A DNA stretch of 13,798 nucleotides, from contig JBKQIY010000058.1 of NCBI GenBank assembly GCA_052148155.1, positions 1-13,798 on the forward strand, written 5' to 3'. The translations under genes and the position numbers were made by a program. The notes under the pieces are model-generated. The model was not told the origin of the DNA, did not search any database, and worked only from the letters and a program-made list of their open reading frames with translations. Numbering within the stretch: position 1 is the stretch's first letter; every line of letters starts with the position of its first letter. This DNA is from JBBQER01 sp052148155 (GTDB lineage: Bacteria; Actinomycetota; Acidimicrobiia; IMCC26256; PALSA-610). Shown piece after piece: positions 1 to 7,486 of the stretch.

Positions 1-28
1 ACCGACCGCCGCGCCAGATCCGTGCGGC

Positions 29-820
29 TTACGTTGTGAGCGCGTCCAGGTCGGCCTGGAGAACGGCTGTCTTCAGACCGAAGGTGTCGGCTCCATTCTC
101 GACGATTTCGCGGGTGAGAATGGCCCACGCCTCGTCGCAGTACGTCGTCACGAAAGGCCACGTCACGAGGACGACGCCGCCCCAGGTCACACAGAGCAGC
201 CCTTCGGCGGTGTATCCGACCGCGACGATGCAGTGACCTCCGTCTATCGGGGAACCGTTCACCACGGTCCACGGCACGAGCTCGCCGGTCTGTTCCTGCT
301 TCGCGAACTGTTGCTGAGCAGACTCCGGACAGGCGATGCCGAGATAGGCGTTCCCGAGGTACGCGATGACCTGCATCATCTCGGTCTGGCTCAGGTAGTT
401 GAACGGCGCATATTGGCTGATCTTGTTCGGTCCCGCCGGCATGTGATGAAACAAGCCCGAACTGCGCCAGATCTGCAGCACGTCGGAGATGACGCAGCCA
501 TCGTCACTCGGTGAAAAGTAGCGGTACTGCGACTCGATGATCGCAAGGTCCGGACGGGCGTCGCTCGTATGTTCGATCGCGTTTTCTCTTGCGATCACGT
601 GATCGACGCCGGCGATCACGCAGTCGCTCAACGCATCGTTGCCGTCCATTCCCCACGGGATCGTCTGCAGCACCGAAAGCGTCCCGAACGTGGGCGGCGG
701 CTTCGGAAAACCAGCTGTCGTGTAAGTCATCAGAGGGGACAGCCCAACCGGGAATACCGCATCTCGTTTGCCGAGCTTCAAGTGCGAGATGTCGTAGGTG
801 GCGAGATCGGCAGCGGTCAT
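29..820 (-). CDS. papain-like (C1-like) cysteine peptidase homologue, hypothetical
   Basis: Predicted 263-residue soluble protein with no signal peptide or membrane segment. A GNDALSDC motif near residues 61-67 supplies a candidate nucleophile (Cys67). GGHCIVAVGY supplies a candidate catalytic His196, followed by a VTWG strand and a CDEAW segment. This Cys-then-His order with a Trp-Gly strand is what I know from a little-studied family of papain-fold proteins in actinobacteria and phages; activity and substrate are unknown. The N-terminal LGKR (residues 16-19) also fits that family. I chose ATG at 820 because GGAGATGAGG lies about 11 bases upstream. The frame stays open to an ATG at 955 or a TTG at 967, but those extra residues are Arg-rich and look like read-through. 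The gene is isolated: about 600 bases separate it from the ABC-F gene upstream, and there is no partner gene. A non-proteolytic role is possible. Confidence 0.75.
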   Translation of the reverse strand: MTAADLATYDISHLKLGKRDAVFPVGLSPLMTYTTAGFPKPPPTFGTLSVLQTIPWGMDGNDALSDCVIAGVDHVIARENAIEHTSDARPDLAIIESQYRYFSPSDDGCVISDVLQIWRSSGLFHHMPAGPNKISQYAPFNYLSQTEMMQVIAYLGNAYLGIACPESAQQQFAKQEQTGELVPWTVVNGSPIDGGHCIVAVGYTAEGLLCVTWGGVVLVTWPFVTTYCDEAWAILTREIVENGADTFGLKTAVLQADLDALTT

Positions 821-1417
821 CACAGCGAGTACCTCATCTCCAGTTTCCGCGGCGTCGAACGCCGGGTACGTGGCGCTCGAGCGCACCCGAACACCTCCGA
901 ACGGCCACGCGACGCGACCGCGATTCCAGATGGTTTCATCGGCACAGGTCCGCATCTCCCGAGGCAACGACGCGAGAGAATCTGCGGTGGTGGTGAAGTC
1001 CGAGGGTGCGAGCAGGCTGCGAGTGTCTTAAAGACAGTGATTCGACGAATGGCGGCGGCCGCCTCCACCCAGAACCGTGTCGGTACCTGTCCCACAGAGT
1101 GCCACGCTTCGATATCTCCTGCCGAACGTCAGGGATCGCTTGAGACAGACGCGTCCGACCGCGGCCAGCGGCGCTCGGACAGTCGAGCTAGCTCGGGAAC
1201 CGTTCGAACCCAGCCAGGTCCGACATGTCGACAGCCCCGTCAAGCAAGTGGGAGAAATTCGGGTGGTTGCCGGGTCGAGCAGCGTCCCGTGACCTCCACG
1301 CCCTACTGACCACACCCGCGCCTGTTCGCGGTCCCGTCCTGGGAGAGTCTCTCCGCTTCAATGCGGCGGCGGTCCAGAGTGACGACGAACGCGGCTGGCC
1401 CAGTCCGATTGGTCGGC
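821..1417. other. intergenic stretch without a convincing gene
   Basis: Between the peptidase-like gene and the end of the ABC-F gene. If the peptidase-like gene starts further out (955 or 967), its N-terminus takes up the first part. The open frames in the remainder are Arg/Ser/Pro-rich, lack G/C-biased third positions and show no recognisable motif. A TTCGAA T-loop-like string near 1204 has no matching arms, so it is not a tRNA. I see no terminator with a T-tract downstream of the ABC-F stop. Confidence 0.5.
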
Positions 1418-3232
1418 TCAGATCTCAATACCGAGTGATTCGGCCTCATCAGCCAGCGATAGCCAGCGCTCTTCGGCGGCGTGGACGCGGCTCTGGCTGG
1501 TTGCCAGGTTCGCGCTGAGGCGCACCAACTCCTTGTGGTTTGCGCCCATCGAGACAAGCTCAGCCTGCACGGTGTCTCGCGTCGCGATCGCGTTGGCGAG
1601 CGCGCGATCGGCGAGGCCCAGCTGGTGGCGCAACGTGCTGGGGCTCTTCTTCGACACGGGCTTCGCAGTCGTTGCCCTTGTTCTGCGAAGCGCCGCCGGT
1701 GCTGCGGACGCCGCAGTTCCGGCCTGCACGGCTCGTTGGGCCAACCATCCGGCGACGCCGCCGCGCACGACCGCGGCGTGACCGTTGCCGTCGAGTGCCA
1801 ACACCTCACTGACCGTACGATCGAGGAACACGCGGTCGTGGCTGACGACGACCACGATGCCGGGCCAGTCGTCGAGGAACTCCTCGAGGGCGCGCAGGGT
1901 GTCGAGGTCGAGATCGTTTGTCGGCTCGTCGAGCAGCAGCACGTTGGGCCGCTCGATCAGTGTGAGCAGCAGTTGTAGGCGCCGACGTTCGCCGCCCGAC
2001 AGAGTGCCGATCGGAGCGAACTGCGCGTCGCCGTCGAACCAGAAGTGGCGCATCAGCTTGACGTCGTCGAGCGTGGGCTCGTCTTTGCCGCTCGCGACCG
2101 CGTCGCGTACACGTAGGTTCAGGTCGAGGTCGCGGCCGAGCTGGTCGTAGTAGCCGATCTTCACCGTGCGTCCGACCTCGATCGAGCCGATCGTAGGTTG
2201 CCGTCGGCCGGCGATGAGATCGAGGAGCGTGCTCGTGCCGGCGCCGTTGGGGCCGACGACGCCGACGCGGTCGCCCGGTTCGAGCATATGGTCGAACGGC
2301 TTCAACACGAATAGGGGTCCGGCGTCGCTACCGTCGCGCGGCCTGGGCCACGAGAAGCCGACGCCGTGGAGCTCGACGCCCTTCGATCCCAATCGGGTGT
2401 GACCCAGCGACAGGCCCAGTTCGCCCTCGCGGGCGCTCGCCTCGGGGCCGCGCCCGAGCACGGCGTTGGCTGCGTCGATGCGTGCCTTGGGCTTCGACGT
2501 GCGAGCCGGTGCGCCACGCCGCAGCCACGCGAGCTCGCGGCGCGCGAGGTTCTTGCGCGTTTGCTCCTGCGTTGCAGCTTGCGCTGCGCGTTCGATGCGC
2601 GCCGCGAGATATGCCGCGTATCCGGATCCTCCCGTCCGTTCCTGCGGAACGTGGAGGTAATACGCGCCGCGGTCGATCTCGAGCACCTTGTTGGTGACGC
2701 GGTCGAGGACGTGACGGTCGTGGGTCACGAGGAGCAGGCCACCAGGGAAGGCGGTCAGCCACTCCTCGAGGTAGGCGATAGCGTCGAGATCGAGGTGGTT
2801 GGTTGGCTCGTCGAGGATGAGGGCATCCCACTCCCGCGCGAGCAGCGCGGCGAGCGCGACGCGCTTGCTCTGCCCACCCGACAGCTGGTCGGTTGACATC
2901 TCGAGCAGCTCTCCCATGCCGAGGCGTGTCAGCATCGCTTCGCCCTGCCACTCTTGACGATCGAGGCCGGTGCACGCCGCTGAGCGAACGGTGCCTTGCG
3001 GAAGCACTGGGAGCTGGGCGAGCGCGCCCACCCGGGCATTGCGGCCGCGGCGCACGATGCCCGCCTCGGGCTCGCGGTCACCGCTCATCATGGTGAGCAG
3101 CGTGCTCTTACCGGCGCCGTTGAGACCGACGACGCCGATGCGGTCGCCGTCGCTCAAGGTCAGTGAGAGATCGGTGAACAGGGGGCGATTCGGGCGCGAT
3201 GCCCGCACGTCTTGTGCATCGATCAGAATCAC
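1418..3232 (-). CDS. ABC-F family ATPase, Uup-type
   Basis: 604-residue soluble protein with two ABC ATPase domains and no membrane domain, the ABC-F architecture whose members act on ribosomes. Domain 1: Walker A GLNGAGKST (36-44), signature LSGGQ (117-121), Walker B LILDE (138-142), switch His171. The linker (about 195-290) carries an ELAWLRRGAPARTSKPKARI segment typical of Uup-like proteins. Domain 2: Walker A GPNGAGTST (327-335), signature LSGGE (411-415), Walker B LLLDE (432-436), His465. The last about 75 residues are a predicted coiled coil, as in the DNA-binding C-terminal domain of Uup. Oddity: the second Walker A lysine is Thr333 (ACG codon at 2234-2236), so site 2 may bind or hydrolyse ATP poorly, while its signature and Walker B motifs are intact. 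The start is GTG, with no Shine-Dalgarno site but a TAACCT element five bases upstream. Likely monocistronic. Uup is preferred over an antibiotic-resistance ABC-F because of the C-terminal coiled coil. Confidence 0.95.
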   Translation of the reverse strand: MILIDAQDVRASRPNRPLFTDLSLTLSDGDRIGVVGLNGAGKSTLLTMMSGDREPEAGIVRRGRNARVGALAQLPVLPQGTVRSAACTGLDRQEWQGEAMLTRLGMGELLEMSTDQLSGGQSKRVALAALLAREWDALILDEPTNHLDLDAIAYLEEWLTAFPGGLLLVTHDRHVLDRVTNKVLEIDRGAYYLHVPQERTGGSGYAAYLAARIERAAQAATQEQTRKNLARRELAWLRRGAPARTSKPKARIDAANAVLGRGPEASAREGELGLSLGHTRLGSKGVELHGVGFSWPRPRDGSDAGPLFVLKPFDHMLEPGDRVGVVGPNGAGTSTLLDLIAGRRQPTIGSIEVGRTVKIGYYDQLGRDLDLNLRVRDAVASGKDEPTLDDVKLMRHFWFDGDAQFAPIGTLSGGERRRLQLLLTLIERPNVLLLDEPTNDLDLDTLRALEEFLDDWPGIVVVVSHDRVFLDRTVSEVLALDGNGHAAVVRGGVAGWLAQRAVQAGTAASAAPAALRRTRATTAKPVSKKSPSTLRHQLGLADRALANAIATRDTVQAELVSMGANHKELVRLSANLATSQSRVHAAEERWLSLADEAESLGIEI

Positions 3233-3632
3233 GGCTCAGGTTACGGCCTGCGATCGAAGAGCTTCGTCGCACGAGCCGCATCGTGGACCGAACGCGCAAG
3301 CGAGCATTCCCTCATCGCCGTGTTCGTGGTCGAGGCGCACAAGTCGGGACGCCGCGGTCGCCCCGACGCTTGATTGGTCGGGACCGGCCAGCAGTCCGGA
3401 GATGCTGGGCTGGTCGGCGCCAGCACGCGCCCCGCAGGCGGTGGCCCCGATGCACACAATCGACCGAAGCAGAGCCTGTCCACAAGGGAAGCGCCGCTGA
3501 ACTACGGCGCCCATTCAATGGAATGGCTGACCTGGCGTGCTTGTGCCTCGTGTGCGCGGTGGTTCGTGCACGCGGTGGTGTGTCGAGCGGAACTCCGGTC
3601 GAGGGATGATTCTCCAGTGGGGTCGAGTGGTG
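3233..3632. other. intergenic stretch between the ABC-F and P450 genes
   Basis: About 400 bases with short overlapping open frames on both strands and no recognisable protein. The only signal I can support is the putative ABC-F promoter at its left end. No terminator-like hairpin with a T-tract follows the P450 stop. Confidence 0.45.
3238..3247 (-). promoter_or_regulatory. putative leaderless promoter -10 region of the ABC-F gene
   Basis: On the minus strand this reads GCCGTAACCT. It contains a TANNNT-type -10 hexamer (3238-3243) only five bases before the GTG start codon. There is no Shine-Dalgarno site and no clear -35. The same GCCGTAACNT string precedes the GTG of the HD hydrolase gene at 7751. 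Leaderless transcription from such elements is common in actinobacteria; its use here is inferred. Confidence 0.4.
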
Positions 3633-4907
3633 TCAGTCGGGCCGGTTTTCGCGGGCCTTCGCCGCAGGTGTGAATCGCACGGTCAGGTGTTTGATACCGC
3701 CGACGAGGGGGATGCCCATGGCGTCGAGGGGGATCGGGTCTGTGGTCGCTTCGATGTCGGGGAGTCTGGTGAGGAGTTGGCGGAAGGCGACGGAGATTTC
3801 GCGTCGGGCAAGGTGGGCGCCCAGGCAGAAGTGTGGGCCGGGGCCGCCGAAGCCCACGTGCGGGTTCGGGTTTCGGCGGACGTCGAAGTGTTCGGGGTCG
3901 TCGAAGACGCGCGGATCGCGGTTGGCAGCGCCGTAGAAGAGCACCACCTTGTCGCCGTCGGAGAAGTGGTGGTCCGTGATGGTGACGTCTCTGGTGGCGG
4001 TTCGGCGCATGAAGGTCACCGGTGAAGCGACGCGCACGATCTCGTCAACGGCAGTCGGGCTGACACCGTCGAGATCGTGCTGCCATGCTGCGCGCTGGTC
4101 GGGGTTTAGGGAGAGGAGATGCATGCCCTGACTGATAGCGGTGCGCGTGGTGTCGTTGCCGGCGACGGCAAGGAGAATGAAGAACGGGGCGATCTCGTTC
4201 GGTGCCAACAAGTCCTCACCCAGGTCGCTGTGCACCAATGCGGTGGTGAGATCGTCGGCCGGTTCGGCGCGTCGCTTCTCGGCGAGCTCACCCATCAGTC
4301 CCGACAGTTGCATCCCCGCCTCGAACATCGCCGCGAACGGCTCCCGACCACCCAACATCTCGGGATCGCCCGCTCCGAGGATGATGTTCGTCGCATCCAA
4401 GACGGTTGCGAACTCGCTGCGCGGGATGCCCATCATGTCGCAAATGACTAGGAGCGGGAACGGTTGTGAGAACGTCTCGACGAGGTCGACTTCACCACGC
4501 TCGCAGATGTCGTCGATGACCTCGGTGCAGATCGTCTCGACCGACTCGAGGACGCTCTGGAGCTGACGGGGTGTGAACGACCGGGACACGATCCCGCGCT
4601 GGCGGGCATGGCGCGGATCGTCCATGTTGATGAACGATCCGAAGAACTCCATCGCCTCGGATGGCATGTCCGGAATCGACACCGCACCTTTTCCGGAACA
4701 GAAATCCTGTGGTCGTCGGCTGATCTCGACCAGCTCTGCGTATCGGACAACCGCGTCGAAGTGTTCGGTCACGCCGGCCATGCGGTTCTCCGCCGCAACT
4801 GGGACAAACGGACCGGACTCGCGAAGCTCGGCGAAGGTACGCATCCGCTCTGCGAGCGGCTGACGCCAAAAGTCCGGATCGGCAAGCGGTGATCTCGACG
4901 CGTCCAA
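3633..4907 (-). CDS. cytochrome P450, CYP125/CYP142/CYP124-like
   Basis: 424-residue soluble bacterial P450, a heme monooxygenase that needs external ferredoxin and reductase. The heme loop FGGPGPHFCLGAHLAR carries the axial Cys361. The I-helix has AGNDTTR (249-255), the K-helix has E289-I-V-R292, and the C-helix region has MDDPRHARQR (95-104). The PNPHVGFGG lead-in and the GGIKHL string near residue 404 resemble actinobacterial CYP125/CYP142/CYP124, which oxidise sterol side chains or methyl-branched lipids. A sterol or lipid substrate is therefore plausible but unproven. I took the TTG start at 4907 because GGGGGAG lies three to five bases upstream and the N-terminus (ADPDFW near residue 10) matches the family pattern. 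The length is normal. No ferredoxin or reductase gene lies in the window. A TAGGTT -10-like hexamer sits just upstream, suggesting a short leader. Confidence 0.95.
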   Translation of the reverse strand: MDASRSPLADPDFWRQPLAERMRTFAELRESGPFVPVAAENRMAGVTEHFDAVVRYAELVEISRRPQDFCSGKGAVSIPDMPSEAMEFFGSFINMDDPRHARQRGIVSRSFTPRQLQSVLESVETICTEVIDDICERGEVDLVETFSQPFPLLVICDMMGIPRSEFATVLDATNIILGAGDPEMLGGREPFAAMFEAGMQLSGLMGELAEKRRAEPADDLTTALVHSDLGEDLLAPNEIAPFFILLAVAGNDTTRTAISQGMHLLSLNPDQRAAWQHDLDGVSPTAVDEIVRVASPVTFMRRTATRDVTITDHHFSDGDKVVLFYGAANRDPRVFDDPEHFDVRRNPNPHVGFGGPGPHFCLGAHLARREISVAFRQLLTRLPDIEATTDPIPLDAMGIPLVGGIKHLTVRFTPAAKARENRPD

Positions 4908-4910
4908 CAG

Positions 4911-4936
4911 CTCCCCCTGTGCTCAGACCGAACCTA
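4911..4936 (-). promoter_or_regulatory. putative -10 element and ribosome binding site of the P450 gene
   Basis: On the minus strand a TAGGTT hexamer (4931-4936) is followed by a GGGGGAG Shine-Dalgarno-like string (4911-4917) and a TTG start codon at 4907. A transcription start near 4924 would give a leader of about 17 bases. No good -35 is visible. The GGGGGAG string is the main reason for accepting TTG as the start. Confidence 0.4.
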
Positions 4937-5176
4937 GCCACTCCGGCGTCCACCTTGGTCTCGAGCCGATTCCGTGCCCGCCAACGCGGCCCGAACGTCG
5001 CCGCCTGACTCCCGGCACAGCGCGTCACCCCAAGGGTCAGCCCAACAAGACGAACGGGTGCAACCTCCCATATTGCGGTGTATCGCGCGTTCGGCTCTCC
5101 CGTGTGCGGCGTGCCGATGCCCGTTGGAGGCTGTGATCGTGCGGCGCGACCCGTAGAGCCGGACCACGGCGTCCGT

Positions 5177-5190
5177 CACAGACGTCTGTG
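5177..5190. promoter_or_regulatory. perfect 14-base palindrome, possible operator
   Basis: CACAGACGTCTGTG is fully self-complementary and lies about 270 bases upstream of the P450 start in a gene-free stretch. Dimeric regulators often bind such sites. About one perfect 14-mer palindrome is expected by chance in a window this size and no regulator gene is adjacent, so the call is weak. Confidence 0.2.
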
Positions 5191-5305
5191 TCCCAGAACA
5201 GCGACTTCGAATACAGCTCGCAGACCTGTCGCGGACGTGGGCCAGGCGTCGGGGGCGTCTTCACTCCGCACGGCGGTCTGTCAGCAAGAAATAGGGTCGC
5301 TCAGT

Positions 5306-5346
5306 CGTTGCAACGGTCAACTGAGGCTCACCTCATCTTGATGAGG
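5306..5346. promoter_or_regulatory. pair of inverted repeats, possible regulatory site
   Basis: CGTTGCAACG (5306-5315) is a perfect 10-base palindrome. It is followed closely by CCTCATC-TT-GATGAGG (5331-5346), seven-base arms around two bases. An extra TGAGG at 5322-5326 can pair with the first CCTCA, giving alternative pairings. No gene starts close by, so function is open. Confidence 0.2.
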
Positions 5347-5728
5347 CGTCGAGCGCGGCGGACCGTTTCTGCAACCTCGGCAATACAAGTCGGGACACGC
5401 ATCCCGATATGTCGCGGCCAGGGCGTCTCGTCTCAGATCGCGGGTTCCGTGACGTCCGCGATCGTGGACTGCATTGAGGCGGCGGAGCGCGACCAACGGG
5501 ACGTCATCATGTCGCCGTCGCGACGATTGCGGTCAGCGCGGTCTGTCAGCACATCGAGTGTGGGAGTTCGCGGTCCGAGCCGCAGTCGTGTGCGTCAGCG
5601 TCAGCGCGGATCTTGGCATGTTCACACGAGCGAGAAGACGAGTGAAGATGAAGTTGAGTGCCAAGAGTCGCCGTCGAGGCGACGACCGGACGTTCGCCGA
5701 GCTCGAGGCTGTCATGGGGACGGCATGA

Positions 5729-5956
5729 CTAACCTTCGTCGAGGACCTGTACAGCGCCGAGAGCACGTACCGCGAGGGTGACCGGCTCGCGTTTGTCATC
5801 GCCGTCGATCGACGTGACGTTTCGGAACGTCACGAGGTTCTCGTCGTCTCGTTCGTACCGTTCCGCGACGACTTCGTGAGCCTCGGCATCGTGCGGGCCG
5901 TAGTAACGGTAGATCGGCACAGCAGCAATGCTGCACGGTGAAGGCCCGATTGTCAC
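5729..5956 (-). CDS. small hypothetical protein
   Basis: 75 codons from a GTG start, or 63 codons from an internal GTG at 5920. The body from IYRYYGPHDAEAHEVV through NLVTFRNV to the C-terminal LDEG has balanced composition and G/C-rich third positions, unlike the random frames around it. I therefore think it is real. It is acidic, has no membrane segment and no domain I recognise. The first 12 residues of the longer form (with SPCSIAA) look less protein-like, so the shorter form may be correct; neither start has a clear Shine-Dalgarno site. It diverges from the two-gene F420 oxidoreductase operon that begins at 6191. Confidence 0.55.
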   Translation of the reverse strand: MTIGPSPCSIAAVPIYRYYGPHDAEAHEVVAERYERDDENLVTFRNVTSIDGDDKREPVTLAVRALGAVQVLDEG

Positions 5957-6179
5957 GCACTGAAGGCAAGCTGTTCATTTCAGGATCGTGAAAGCATGTC
6001 GAATCGTCACCGGCGCAGCCAGTTATCCATCTCCACTCGTTGGGGAATGTCGACATATGCGACGGTTTCGAGCTGAGACGAAGTGCAGGTGAGTGCGTTG
6101 CGTCGCCGCAGCCGACTGCGTGGCGTTCGCAGGACGTCGGAGTCCGCTGAGACGTCGGGCGTTTAGCACTAGCTGTGTC

Positions 6180-6183
6180 AGGA
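6180..6183 (+). promoter_or_regulatory. ribosome binding site of the small gene at 6191
   Basis: AGGA lies seven bases before the ATG at 6191. It supports that start over the second in-frame ATG at 6197. Confidence 0.5.
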
Positions 6184-6190
6184 TGGGATC

Positions 6191-6394
6191 ATGCAGATGC
6201 CCGAGACGTATGACCGGCTGGTGCTCGGCGACGGCGCGTGCGCTCTCGACGCGTTGGTTGCGGCACTGGGCGCTCTCTGCGCGTTCGCGCCGATCGGCGT
6301 CAAGGGACTCGCCGACACGTTGCACCCGCTGGGTGCCGTCGCGGCCGCGCGCGCCGGCGACGCGACGAGACGCGCACTCGGGGAGGTGTCGTGA
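6191..6394 (+). CDS. 67-residue protein of unknown function, coupled to the F420 oxidoreductase gene
   Basis: Starts at ATG with AGGA seven bases upstream; a second in-frame ATG follows two codons later. The third codon positions are almost all G or C, which strongly supports real coding. The protein is Ala/Leu-rich and probably helical (DALVAALGALCAFAPIG in the middle, AAARAGDATRRALGEV at the end). It has no certain membrane segment, metal-binding cluster or known motif. Its TGA stop overlaps the GTG start of the next gene as GTGA, so the two are almost certainly co-transcribed and translationally coupled. I do not recognise the family. It could be an accessory subunit of the oxidoreductase or the C-terminal remnant of a larger protein, although the good start signal argues for an intact small gene. 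Confidence 0.7.
   Translation: MQMPETYDRLVLGDGACALDALVAALGALCAFAPIGVKGLADTLHPLGAVAAARAGDATRRALGEVS
6380..6386 (+). promoter_or_regulatory. ribosome binding site of the F420 oxidoreductase gene
   Basis: GGGGAGG lies four bases before the GTG at 6391, inside the 3' end of the preceding small gene. It decides the GTG start over longer in-frame openings that would overlap the small gene. Confidence 0.75.
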
Positions 6395-7326
6395 CGCACC
6401 CGATGCGGTTCGGTGTCATCACGTCGCACGCGCCCGACGGACGAACGTGGCGCGAGCGCGCCCGTCGCGCAGAGGCCCTCGGCTACACCTCCCTGTTGAT
6501 GCCTGACCACTTCCAGGACCAGTGGGCGCCGCTCGTCGCGTTGACCATCGCGGCCGAGGCGACCCAGCAGCTGCGCGTCGGGACGCTCGTCTTCGACAAC
6601 GACTACCGACATCCCGTCGTGCTCGCGAAGGAGATAGCGACCCTCGATCTCGCCGCCGTTGGGCGCGTCGAGTTCGGGCTCGGCGCAGGCTGGAAGCGGT
6701 CGGACTACGACGAGGCGGGCATGCCGTACGATCCGCCCGGCGTGCGCATCTCCCGCATGGCCGAGGGCCTGGAGGTCATGAAGCGTCTGTGGGCGTCACC
6801 CGATCCCGTGCAGTTCAGTGGCGAGCACTACACCATCCGAGGTGCGGTCGGGACGCCTAGGCCGCACCGGACGCCCCACCCGACGGTGTGCATCGGCGGC
6901 GGCGGCAAGCGCATGCTCTCGTTCGCGGCCCGGGCCGCTGACATTGTGGCCGTCAACGCGACGATGACCGCCGGCGCACTCACCACCGAGATCACCGCGA
7001 CCGCGACCCCCGCCGCGTTCGACGAGAAGCTCGCGTGGGTGCACGCCGCGGCCGGCAACCGGCTCGATCACATCGAGCTCCAGTGTCACGTACCGTTCGT
7101 GACGATCACGACGGACCGCGCGTCGGTCGCGCGCGGTCTGAGCCAGGCCTTCGGCGTCTCGGACGACGAAGCGTTCGACATTCCGCTCGCGTTGATCGGA
7201 ACTATCGACGAGATATGCGACGCGATCGAACGACGACGCGCGCGGTGGGGCTTCACCTACTGGATCGTGCCCGACGACGCGATGGATACGTTCGCTCCCG
7301 TCGTCGAACGGCTCGCTGGTCGCTGA
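6391..7326 (+). CDS. LLM-class F420-dependent oxidoreductase, MSMEG_2516-like (TIGR03621) family
   Basis: 311-residue soluble protein of the bacterial luciferase-like TIM-barrel superfamily, whose actinobacterial members move hydride with reduced coenzyme F420. Visible family features are RFGVITSHA at the N-terminus, the LMPDHF strand (residues 36-41), RVGTLVFDNDYRHPVVLAKE (62-81), VEFGLGAGWKRSDY (93-106) followed by PYDPPGVR, and the IGGGGKRML loop (168-176). The DNDYRHP and GAGW...YDPPGVR strings fit the MSMEG_2516-type subfamily best. The substrate is unknown. GTG is supported by GGGGAGG four bases upstream and by the GTGA overlap with the preceding 67-residue gene. Full length, no defects seen. 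Just downstream begins an eroded region with an IS110-like remnant. Confidence 0.93.
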   Translation: MTHPMRFGVITSHAPDGRTWRERARRAEALGYTSLLMPDHFQDQWAPLVALTIAAEATQQLRVGTLVFDNDYRHPVVLAKEIATLDLAAVGRVEFGLGAGWKRSDYDEAGMPYDPPGVRISRMAEGLEVMKRLWASPDPVQFSGEHYTIRGAVGTPRPHRTPHPTVCIGGGGKRMLSFAARAADIVAVNATMTAGALTTEITATATPAAFDEKLAWVHAAAGNRLDHIELQCHVPFVTITTDRASVARGLSQAFGVSDDEAFDIPLALIGTIDEICDAIERRRARWGFTYWIVPDDAMDTFAPVVERLAGR

Positions 7327-7486
7327 CGCACGCCGGAACGATCGAGCGAAGCCAACCGCGTGCACGACAGCTGTTCGACCTCGCTGGTGAGCTCGACCTT
7401 GCCCGCCTGTCAAAGACGGCGTCCGAGAGCAATCAACGTCTGTGCCCCCCCGGCTCGCTCGTGGGTGACCATGTTGTTGTTGCCTG

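Larger units (their letters stand above)
4937..5728. other. gene-poor stretch upstream of the P450, with short palindromes
   Basis: Roughly 800 bases without a convincing gene. The long open frames on both strands are Arg/Ser-rich, with no domain I recognise and no consistent G/C third-position bias. A short plus-strand reading from ATG 5648 to the TGA at 5726-5728 (26 codons, ending TFAELEAVMGTA) looks protein-like but has no upstream body, so it may be a remnant. Three palindromes are listed separately. A hairpin at 5667-5683 (GTCGCC arms, five-base loop) lies about 45 bases past the stop of the small minus-strand gene at 5729 and has no T-tract. Confidence 0.45.

Noticed and set aside
1195..1225. 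TTCGAAC string resembling a tRNA T-loop
   Set aside because: The flanking bases do not form a T-stem and no acceptor or anticodon arm can be found.
569..1309. 246-codon plus-strand frame crossing the peptidase-like gene and the intergenic region
   Set aside because: Arg-rich translation with no motif; the opposite strand carries recognisable Cys/His motifs.
3509..3673. Plus-strand reading with a Cys/Trp-rich start (MEWLTWRACASCARWFVHAV)
   Set aside because: Continues into the antisense of the P450 gene, has no ribosome site and matches no family I know.
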